Assembly (NCBI GenBank): GCA_022615275.1
Contig: JAKEHA010000221.1
Coordinates: 1-6,549, forward strand
From: Candidatus Latescibacterota bacterium
Lineage (GTDB): Bacteria; Krumholzibacteriota; Krumholzibacteriia; WVZY01; JAKEHA01
Direction: 5' to 3'
Length of the DNA: 6,549 bases
The notes under the pieces were generated by a model, which saw only the letters and a program-made list of their open reading frames with translations, made no database searches and was not told where the DNA came from. Positions 1-5,100 of the stretch are shown one piece after another; positions within the stretch are counted from its first letter, which is position 1, and each line of letters begins with the position of its first letter. The translations under genes and the position numbers were made by a program.

Positions 1-37
1 ACAGCGTGAGGGGAGCAACGGGACGGCCGCGGGGCAT
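1..37 (-). CDS. Possible 5' end of a further gene, running off the left edge
   Basis: An ATG at 37-35 opens a frame that stays open to the window edge and gives 12 residues (MPRGRPVAPLTL). A purine-rich Shine-Dalgarno-like stretch, AGGAAGAG, lies at 51-44 on the minus strand, at normal distance from the ATG, and a weak promoter-like pair lies further upstream. The frame is closed by a TGA at 85-83, so no longer start is available apart from non-ATG codons. Twelve residues are too few to assign a family, and high-G+C DNA gives open frames by chance. Treat it as a candidate only. Confidence 0.25.
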   Translation of the reverse strand, partial: MPRGRPVAPLTL

Positions 38-65
38 GGCTCGCTCTTCCTGCGGGGGTGGAGCA

Positions 66-94
66 AGCCTATGCCTCCGACTTCAAATAGTCAA
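66..94 (-). promoter_or_regulatory. Weak promoter-like pair between the lysyl oxidase gene and the left-edge gene
   Basis: On the minus strand, TTGACT (94-89) is followed after 17 nt by TAGGCT (71-66). The -35 matches the sigma70 consensus at five of six positions. The -10 is poor. It would start transcription near position 59, about 20 nt before the candidate ATG at 37. The stretch 1-126 shows no convincing intrinsic terminator for the lysyl oxidase gene; the only hairpin seen is a 4-bp stem at 92-104 with no T-run. Confidence 0.22.
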
Positions 95-126
95 GTTATT
101 CTTGGGACAGAACACTAGCTGGCCAC

Positions 127-2670
127 TCACTTCAAAAGGACGAGCTTGTTGCGGAATACCCCGTCCGGGGTGGCTACGCGCTGGAAGTACACGCCACTGG
201 CGACCGGTGCCCCCGCACCGTCGCGGCCGTCCCACATGCGCTCGTGGACGCCCGCGGCCAGCGAGCCCGAATGGACCGCGTGCACGCGGCGGCCGACGAC
301 GTCGAAGATATCCCACTGCACGCGGCCGCCCACGCGCAAGTCGAGCTGCAGCCTGGTGACGGGGTTGAAGGGATTGGGCACCGCGACCCGCAACGACGTC
401 CGCGCCACCGCCGTCGGGTCCACGGCGGTCGTCGGGTCGATGAGCTTCAGCTTTCCATCCGACCACTCGCCCGTCGTCGAGCCGCCGTCGCTCACGGCCA
501 CGTAGAACCAGTAGGTATCGATCGACAAGTAGGCCGTGTTGACGACATGAAATCCCAGGCTCGCGTCCACGTTGAGCCCGGTGGGAAGCAGGAACTCGTT
601 GCCGTCGAAGGCCGGCGATGTGTTCGCGTACACCGCGGCCCACATCGGCCCGCTCTCCGGATCGGTCGCGTTCCACGTAACGGTGAAGGTCTCCGCGCCC
701 TGGATGCGATACTGCGTGCCCGCGGCAGGCTCGATCACGTCGATCGACGGCGCCTGGTTGGCGGGAGGATCGATGGTGAGCGAATACGACGCCACCGTAA
801 CCGGCGTGGCCGGGCGAGCGAGCACGAAGTACCAACCGGCCGGATGCCCGTCGAGCTCGATCCGCTCGAACGATTGACCGGTCTCCGACGAGGCGATGGT
901 GGCGCCCGACGCGTCCAGGAGGAACAGACTCAAGTCGGCGATCGCGTTGTTGAAGTCGATGCGAACGAAATCGTCCGGCGTGCCGGTCGCGGTCGCGTAG
1001 AAGCGAAAATAATCGACGTCGTTGGCGACGTGGAACGTGAGCCCGGTCAACGTGCGCTCGGGGTCGCACGGCCCCAGGTTGGGGCTATTGGGAATCCCGA
1101 CCGTGCGCGCGGCCACCGCGGAGAACGACTCGTTGGTCTCGTAGGGATCGGGATTGATCGAACCCCCGGCGCCGATGGTGAACTTGATACGCGTCGTATT
1201 GTTGGCCTCGTCGCGTTCGAGGAAATCGTCGTTCGGGTCGGCGTGCGACTCCAGCCAGTACGTCCCCGCCGGGACACCCGTGACGTCGATGCTCTGGCCG
1301 GAGAGCGACTTGTCGTAGATGTCGATCCATCCCACCGAGAGCCCCTGCACCGTCGAGCTGCACGAGAAAAACTGTCCCGAGGGGTCGTAGTTGGGGAGCG
1401 TGGGATCGTAGACATCGAGGTCCAGGATGCAGAAGCTGGTCTTCGCGCCCTTGACGACGATGTCGCCCACGCCGTCGTTCGGGAGCAACTGCCGCACGCG
1501 GTACTCGCACCACTCTTCCACGTGGATATGATTGTGGGAGGGATGAAAGACGAACTGGCCCGCCGTTCGATCGATGAATCCCCCGCCCGGATAGTAGATG
1601 CGCTGCATGATGTTCTCCGTGCCGTCGCCGTTGTCGACGCCGGTGCCGTACACGTAGAACTTTCCGTCGCCCACGTTGGCGGTGCCGTTGGAAAAGCGAA
1701 TGTACGTCCGAGGAGGCGACCCGCTGGTGACGAACTGATTGTCGTAGAGGTCGTCCTGGCGCACGATGATGTCGGGGAGCAGCAGGGGGTTCGCCGACGG
1801 GTCCACGACCGTGGTGTCGATATGGACCGTGAACTCGCCGCTGGTGGCACCCGCGCCTTCGACGACGATGAAGTAATTCCCCGGGAGAAGAAAGGCGGAC
1901 GCGATGCGCGACTGCCCGTCCGCGCACGCCGGGTCGTCGTCGTTGCAGTACATCGGCGAGAGGCCGTCCGAGTACACGGCGATGCGGGTATCGAGCCCCG
2001 ACGGCGTGCACGTGGTCCACGCGTCGAGCAGCACCGTGGTGTCGAGGGAGACGCTGTACCAACGGTCCGGCGCGGAGCCGCCGGGTCCGAGCTCGCACTC
2101 GATTTGGACGTCGTCGCACGTGCCGGCGGTCGTGCTGGCTTCGGTGAACGGGATGGTGCCGACGACGGTCGGGTTGGCGGGACCGGAATCGCCCTCGCAG
2201 GGCGGAACCCACGCGAGGTTGAGCGTGTAGGGACCCTCTTGGCCGGCGTACCCATCGACGACGATGTAGTAGCGCCCGGGTCCGACGGAGAGATTCGAAA
2301 TGCGGGAGCGATAGTACGGCGAGCCGCACCCGGGATCGTCGTCGTTGCACGCGATCATGGCCAGCGTGCTGTCGAACACGGCCATCCGCGTGTCGTAGCC
2401 ACCCGGCCCGCACGTGATCCATACTTCCAGGACGGCGGGTGTGGTCAGTTGCAGACGATACCAGCCGTCCTCGGCGGTATCGGAACCGCCCGAGCCGCAC
2501 GGGCCCAAGAGGGCGTCGTTGCCCTTGCCGACCGTGGTCCCGGAATCGACGTAGGGGTTCGACGTGATGAGGGTGGCGGTCGCACTCGTGGCACCGCCGT
2601 CGGCGTGGGCGGAGGAAGCGCACAGCGCGCTTGCTAGAAGCGAGAGCAGGATGGGGCTACGGGTTCGCAT
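127..2670 (-). CDS. Secreted multidomain lysyl oxidase-like protein with PPC-type repeats and a FlgD-like/type A sorting tail
   Basis: The product has 847 residues. Residues 1-23 are a signal peptide with likely cleavage after AHA. Two homologous PPC-like beta domains follow (about 37-155 and 157-285), then a lysyl oxidase domain (about 296-500), a third, more canonical PPC domain (about 505-635, beginning DPYETN), an Ig/FN3-like domain (about 637-745) and a C-terminal FlgD-like domain (about 758-847). In the oxidase domain H379-N-H381-I-H383 matches the copper-binding HxHxH motif. K410 (GAKTSFC) and Y452 (WIDIY) align with the lysine and tyrosine that form lysyl tyrosylquinone in animal LOX. 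C414 and C437 align with conserved LOX cysteines. Lysyl oxidases deaminate peptidyl lysine to allysine using copper and oxygen; here the substrate is unknown. The C-terminal tail suggests export to the surface or outside, possibly by type IX secretion. The ATG at 2670 is chosen because it gives the signal peptide; no clear Shine-Dalgarno sequence precedes it. Confidence 0.9.
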   Translation of the reverse strand: MRTRSPILLSLLASALCASSAHADGGATSATATLITSNPYVDSGTTVGKGNDALLGPCGSGGSDTAEDGWYRLQLTTPAVLEVWITCGPGGYDTRMAVFDSTLAMIACNDDDPGCGSPYYRSRISNLSVGPGRYYIVVDGYAGQEGPYTLNLAWVPPCEGDSGPANPTVVGTIPFTEASTTAGTCDDVQIECELGPGGSAPDRWYSVSLDTTVLLDAWTTCTPSGLDTRIAVYSDGLSPMYCNDDDPACADGQSRIASAFLLPGNYFIVVEGAGATSGEFTVHIDTTVVDPSANPLLLPDIIVRQDDLYDNQFVTSGSPPRTYIRFSNGTANVGDGKFYVYGTGVDNGDGTENIMQRIYYPGGGFIDRTAGQFVFHPSHNHIHVEEWCEYRVRQLLPNDGVGDIVVKGAKTSFCILDLDVYDPTLPNYDPSGQFFSCSSTVQGLSVGWIDIYDKSLSGQSIDVTGVPAGTYWLESHADPNDDFLERDEANNTTRIKFTIGAGGSINPDPYETNESFSAVAARTVGIPNSPNLGPCDPERTLTGLTFHVANDVDYFRFYATATGTPDDFVRIDFNNAIADLSLFLLDASGATIASSETGQSFERIELDGHPAGWYFVLARPATPVTVASYSLTIDPPANQAPSIDVIEPAAGTQYRIQGAETFTVTWNATDPESGPMWAAVYANTSPAFDGNEFLLPTGLNVDASLGFHVVNTAYLSIDTYWFYVAVSDGGSTTGEWSDGKLKLIDPTTAVDPTAVARTSLRVAVPNPFNPVTRLQLDLRVGGRVQWDIFDVVGRRVHAVHSGSLAAGVHERMWDGRDGAGAPVASGVYFQRVATPDGVFRNKLVLLK
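1816..2562 (-). repeat. Tandem duplicated PPC-like domains inside the lysyl oxidase gene
   Basis: The two N-terminal domains (residues about 37-155 and 157-285) share a run of landmarks in the same order: WY, then a W-x-T-C strand, DTR(M/I)AV, a CNDDDPxC loop (C108-C115 and C242-C249), SRI, and PG(R/N)Y(Y/F)IVV before a final strand. The acidic loop is also conserved in DNA, with nearly the same bases near 1930-1947 and 2331-2350. The bracketing cysteines could form a disulfide and the aspartates could bind calcium, but both are inference. The third PPC domain of the protein lacks the loop, so these two are a closer pair, probably from internal duplication. Confidence 0.7.
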
Positions 2671-2699
2671 GGTCTACTTGGTGCGCCGTCTAGTGCACC

Positions 2700-2708
2700 A
2701 TTATACCA
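2700..2708 (-). promoter_or_regulatory. Extended -10 promoter of the lysyl oxidase gene
   Basis: Read on the minus strand, TGG (2708-2706) directly precedes TATAAT (2705-2700), which is a perfect extended -10 element of the TGnTATAAT type. No good -35 lies 16-18 nt upstream, which fits extended -10 promoters. Initiation would fall near 2693, leaving a leader of about 22 nt before the ATG at 2670. This suggests that the lysyl oxidase gene can be transcribed independently of the genes upstream. Confidence 0.55.
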
Positions 2709-2729
2709 CGCGGCGAAGACTTGCGCGCC

Positions 2730-2747
2730 AGCGGCCTTGCGGCCGCT
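2730..2747 (-). terminator. Hairpin at the stop codon of the unknown secreted protein gene
   Basis: The arms 2730-2736 and 2741-2747 form a perfect 7-bp GC-rich stem with a 4-nt loop. The hairpin begins on the last base of the stop codon of the 2747-3709 gene. There is no T-run after it in the minus direction, so it is not a standard intrinsic terminator. It could be a 3'-end stabilising or pausing hairpin, or it could be chance in GC-rich DNA. Confidence 0.3.
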
Positions 2748-3709
2748 TATTTCGACCAGCGTACGACGCGAACCCCGTCGGCGTTGGCGTACATCTCGTA
2801 GAGTTCGGGACCCGCGGGCGTGTCGGCCAATTCGTATTTGCGCTCCATCACCGGTGCCTTGAAGGGCTGCCACGCACGATTGGGCCGCGGGGCCACACCC
2901 AAGCGATCGCCGGCGGCGTTGTACACCACGACCGCCCAGTCCGCACCGCCCGCGCTTTGCATGACCGCGAATCCATCGCCGGTCTCGGTGACGGCCGCGA
3001 TGACGCCGGACTCCGGCAGGCGTCGCACCAGCTTGCCTTCGCCGTCGATCAATAGGATCGCGCCCACGTTGTCGTCGGTGCGCACCATGCGCTCGCCTCC
3101 CCAGCCGTAGCGCGGCTTCTTCCCGATTTCGGTGCCCGCCACCTCGAAGCTCATCTGGCGAATGGTGTCGAAGATCCACACCGAGTCGCCGTTGGGATGG
3201 AGGCAGAACGCGTCGGTGCCGCGCGCGGGCGACTTGCCGGGCGGAATGAGCGGCGCGGTGTTCACGGTGCGCACGTCGATGCACGTCGCACCGGGGATAT
3301 CGAACACGGCGAGTCGCATCGAGGCCGGGAATTCCTTGGAGCCCGCGGGTAGGTCATCGACCAGGACGTACAGGCGATCGCCTTCGATCGCGATGTCGCG
3401 TGCGCGCACGGTGTCCGCGCCGGCGCCTTTGAGCACGAGCGGGATCGCCTGCTCGAACACGCCCGCGGCCGTGAAGAGCTTGACGTCCTTCTTGACGCGG
3501 TCGAAGACCGCGATGTGGTCGCGGCTCGCGGCGAAGCAGCTCACGAGGCGAGTGGTCTTCTTGCTGGACTGGATACCGGCGTAGCCGAACTGGTCGGGGC
3601 CGGACCCGAAGCCGGCGCGCACGATGGACTTCTCGGTCCAGTTGGCGGCGAACGCGGGGCCCGCCACAGTGATGAGAAGAATGCACAATACAATGCGAGC
3701 GCGAATCAT
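2747..3709 (-). CDS. Secreted protein of unknown function, possibly beta-propeller-like
   Basis: I do not recognise a named family for this 320-residue protein. Residues 1-21 are a clear signal peptide (MIRAR, hydrophobic core, cleavage after PAFA), so the mature protein is exported, with no other membrane segment visible. The rest is built of short beta-rich units that resemble NHL or propeller blades: DHIAVFDRVKKDVKLF (about 64-79), RDIAIEGDRLYVLVDDL (104-120), DSVWIFDTIRQMSFEV (175-190), GAILLIDGEGKLVRRL (216-231) and WAVVVYNAAGDRLGV (258-272). No catalytic motif stands out. The frame is open upstream to 4081, inside the desaturase gene, but the ATG at 3709 is preferred because it starts the signal peptide and has GGAGG four bases before it. 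It lies 140 nt after the desaturase gene on the same strand, with no obvious terminator between, so co-transcription is possible. A propeller fold is inference. Confidence 0.82.
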   Translation of the reverse strand: MIRARIVLCILLITVAGPAFAANWTEKSIVRAGFGSGPDQFGYAGIQSSKKTTRLVSCFAASRDHIAVFDRVKKDVKLFTAAGVFEQAIPLVLKGAGADTVRARDIAIEGDRLYVLVDDLPAGSKEFPASMRLAVFDIPGATCIDVRTVNTAPLIPPGKSPARGTDAFCLHPNGDSVWIFDTIRQMSFEVAGTEIGKKPRYGWGGERMVRTDDNVGAILLIDGEGKLVRRLPESGVIAAVTETGDGFAVMQSAGGADWAVVVYNAAGDRLGVAPRPNRAWQPFKAPVMERKYELADTPAGPELYEMYANADGVRVVRWSK

Positions 3710-3713
3710 GAGG

Positions 3714-3718
3714 CCTCC
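3714..3718 (-). promoter_or_regulatory. Ribosome binding site that sets the start of the unknown secreted protein
   Basis: GGAGG on the minus strand ends 4 nt before the ATG at 3709. It supports this start over longer in-frame extensions that would overlap the desaturase gene. The remaining sequence between 3719 and 3849 shows no strong promoter or terminator; TACTAT near 3742-3747 on the minus strand is a possible -10 but lacks a good -35. Confidence 0.7.
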
Positions 3719-3849
3719 ATGAAGATCGTCCAGGTCGGAATAGTACGGGTTGAGACGCTTTGGCGCCAGTGGTAGACCTTCATGGCAACCGGCATGCCGA
3801 ATGAAGCCGCGCGGGCGGGAACTCACCGAACTCGGGAGGAAGTCGCGAC

Positions 3850-4887
3850 TTATGCCAGCCCGTGGCGCTGGCGGTACGCTTTCACGCCGGAGTAGCCGAC
3901 GAGCTTCTGCAGCTCCTCGTCCCACAGGCGGAACGTGAGCGATTTCAGGCTCGAGCGCAGCGTGATGTGCTGCACGTCCTGGAAGATCTCGTTCTCCTTG
4001 TAACACTTCTCGAGATAGTAGTTGGGTATTTTGGGGCTCAAGTGGTGGATGTGGTGGTAGCCGATGCTGCCTGTGATCCACTGCAACACGCGCGGCAACT
4101 TATAGAATGAGCTGCCGTCGACGGCCCCGGTCGCGAAGTCCCACTGCTCGTGACGCGACCATTGCACGCCTTCGAACTGGTGCTGCACGTAGAAGAGCCA
4201 CACGCCCGCCACACCGGCCAGGAACATGGTCGGCAATTGAATCAACAGATACGCCTTCCATCCAATCGTCAGGCACATCACGAGTGCGACCGCGAAGATG
4301 AGCACGTTGGTCTGGTGAATGCTCCAGTGCTCGCGCTTGGTCATGGGCCGGCGCGCGAAGCGCTGCAGCACCATGAATTGGAGCAAGGGCCCGATCGTCA
4401 GCATCACCCACGGGCTGCGATGCACCCGGTAGCGAAGCCGCCGCGCGCGCGGGGCTTTCAAGTACTCTTCGACCGTCATGGTCCAGATATCGCCGATGCC
4501 ACGGTGATCGAGGTCGCCGCCGGACGCGTGATGGACCGCGTGCTCGTGGCGCCACTGGTCGTAGGGCGTGAAGGCGAGCAGCGCCGTGATGGTCCCCGTG
4601 ATGGTGTTCGCCTTACGCGAGCGAAAGAACGCGCCGTGACCGCAATCGTGTGAAATAATGAAGGAGCGAATCAGGAAGCCGGACGCGATCGGGATCAAGG
4701 CGAGGGTCAGCCAGTAGGACACCTCGAGCGATCGAATCATCAAGTACCAGGTCAAAAAGTACGGGCCGAGCGTGTTGACGAGCTGCCATGCGCTGCGGCC
4801 GTGGTGCGGGCGGCGGTATTTCTTCACCGCGGCAAGCCACGCGGGGCTCTTGGCGGCCGGGGCTGCGGGATTCGGGTGGGTAGCCAT
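3850..4887 (-). CDS. Membrane fatty acid desaturase (DesA/omega-6 type, diiron)
   Basis: This 345-residue integral membrane protein belongs to the fatty acid desaturase family (PF00487). It inserts a double bond into acyl chains with a diiron centre, oxygen and electrons from a ferredoxin- or cytochrome-type donor. All histidine boxes are present: HDCGH at 80-84, HEHAVHH at 114-120 (box HxxHH at 116-120), the extra histidine of VQHQFE at 236, and HHIHH at 278-282 followed by LSPKIPNYYLEKCY. Hydrophobic segments lie at about 38-78, 95-107, 160-177 and 195-233, as expected for the family. Length is normal and the enzyme looks intact. The position of the new double bond cannot be read from sequence; delta-12/omega-6-like is the best guess. 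The ATG at 4887 follows a modest GAG-containing purine stretch. A terminator hairpin lies just upstream of this start, so expression is probably controlled by attenuation. Confidence 0.93.
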   Translation of the reverse strand: MATHPNPAAPAAKSPAWLAAVKKYRRPHHGRSAWQLVNTLGPYFLTWYLMIRSLEVSYWLTLALIPIASGFLIRSFIISHDCGHGAFFRSRKANTITGTITALLAFTPYDQWRHEHAVHHASGGDLDHRGIGDIWTMTVEEYLKAPRARRLRYRVHRSPWVMLTIGPLLQFMVLQRFARRPMTKREHWSIHQTNVLIFAVALVMCLTIGWKAYLLIQLPTMFLAGVAGVWLFYVQHQFEGVQWSRHEQWDFATGAVDGSSFYKLPRVLQWITGSIGYHHIHHLSPKIPNYYLEKCYKENEIFQDVQHITLRSSLKSLTFRLWDEELQKLVGYSGVKAYRQRHGLA

Positions 4888-4911
4888 AGTCGTCTCATTT
4901 CCGCATTAAGC

Positions 4912-4943
4912 AAAAACGGGGCCCTGCATTCAGCAAGGCCCCG
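4912..4943 (-). terminator. Intrinsic terminator between the desaturase promoter and its start codon
   Basis: On the minus strand the arms 4943-4937 (CGGGGCC) and 4923-4917 (GGCCCCG) form a perfect 7-bp GC stem. A 1x1 mismatch (4936/4924) and three further pairs (4935-4933 with 4927-4925) follow, leaving a 5-nt loop. The stem is followed at once by TTTTT (4916-4912) and then GCTT. This is a textbook Rho-independent terminator in the minus direction. It could end cstA transcripts, whose stop is about 160 nt upstream, but it also lies downstream of the likely desaturase promoter, so an attenuator role is probable. Confidence 0.8.
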
Positions 4944-4966
4944 ACATTAATTTCGAAGGTTCCTTT

Positions 4967-4980
4967 GCGCACCGGTGCGC
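4967..4980. promoter_or_regulatory. 14-bp perfect palindrome, possible operator
   Basis: GCGCACCGGTGCGC is a perfect inverted repeat, roughly +12 to +25 from the predicted desaturase transcription start. On the minus strand it also forms the second half of an imperfect direct repeat, ACCGGACGCGC (4987-4977) then ACCGGTGCGC (4976-4967). It could be a binding site for a dimeric repressor, or a short 5-bp RNA hairpin with a CCGG loop. No regulator gene is present in the window. Confidence 0.4.
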
Positions 4981-4998
4981 GTCCGGTTACCTGTTGTC

Positions 4999-5028
4999 AA
5001 TATAGGCCACTTCCTCTCCGGGTGTCAA
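4999..5028 (-). promoter_or_regulatory. Strong sigma70-type promoter for the desaturase gene
   Basis: On the minus strand a perfect TTGACA (5028-5023) is followed after 18 nt by TATATT (5004-4999), which matches TATAAT at five of six positions. The bases just upstream (5040-5029) are AT-rich and could serve as an UP element, in sharp contrast to the GC-rich surroundings. Initiation is expected near 4992. The stretch 5029-5100, between this promoter and the cstA stop codon, shows nothing else I can support. Confidence 0.7.
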
Positions 5029-5100
5029 AACATTAAATTAGCGGAAGTCCTCATCCTGTATGGGCGAAGCGAGTCGTGAGAACGCCGCAGCGGACTGACT

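Larger units (their letters stand above)
4888..4992 (-). promoter_or_regulatory. Putative regulatory leader of the desaturase gene with an attenuator
   Basis: If transcription starts near 4992, the desaturase mRNA has a leader of about 105 nt. In order it holds a GC palindrome (4980-4967), an AAAGGAACC segment (4966-4958), a terminator hairpin (4943-4917) with a T-run (4916-4912), and then the ATG at 4887. The 25 nt left after the terminator cannot hold a full promoter, so transcription must read through the hairpin. A possible antiterminator pairs GCAAAGG (4967-4961 with G4968) to CCTTGC (4938-4933) in the 5' arm of the terminator, six pairs with one bulged A. That pairing is weak and would need folding to test. 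No known riboswitch class is recognised. Confidence 0.45.

Noticed and set aside
1085..2623. Long open frames on the minus strand in the other two frames of the oxidase gene (also 1047-2255 and 83-1069).
   Set aside because: Their translations are Arg/Ser-rich low-complexity sequence without any motif, and they overlap a well-supported gene in the same direction. They do not suggest a frameshift, because the real frame is continuous from signal peptide to C-terminal tail.
244..2637. A 797-codon open frame on the plus strand opposite the lysyl oxidase gene.
   Set aside because: It is rich in Arg, Val, Gly and Asp with no domain, signal peptide or motif. The minus-strand frame has a signal peptide and a full set of recognised domains. 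Long antisense frames are common in high-G+C DNA.
3784..3799. Small inverted repeats (GGCA/TGCC, and CGGCATGCCG) after the desaturase gene, considered as a terminator.
   Set aside because: The stems are only 4-5 bp and no T-run follows in the minus direction.
3710..4081. In-frame upstream extension of the unknown secreted protein gene.
   Set aside because: The added residues would overlap the end of the desaturase gene and bury the signal peptide inside the protein. The GGAGG site points to the ATG at 3709.
4995..5000. A second TTGACA on the minus strand, overlapping the predicted -10 of the desaturase promoter.
   Set aside because: No -10-like sequence lies 16-18 nt downstream; that stretch is the GC-rich palindrome.
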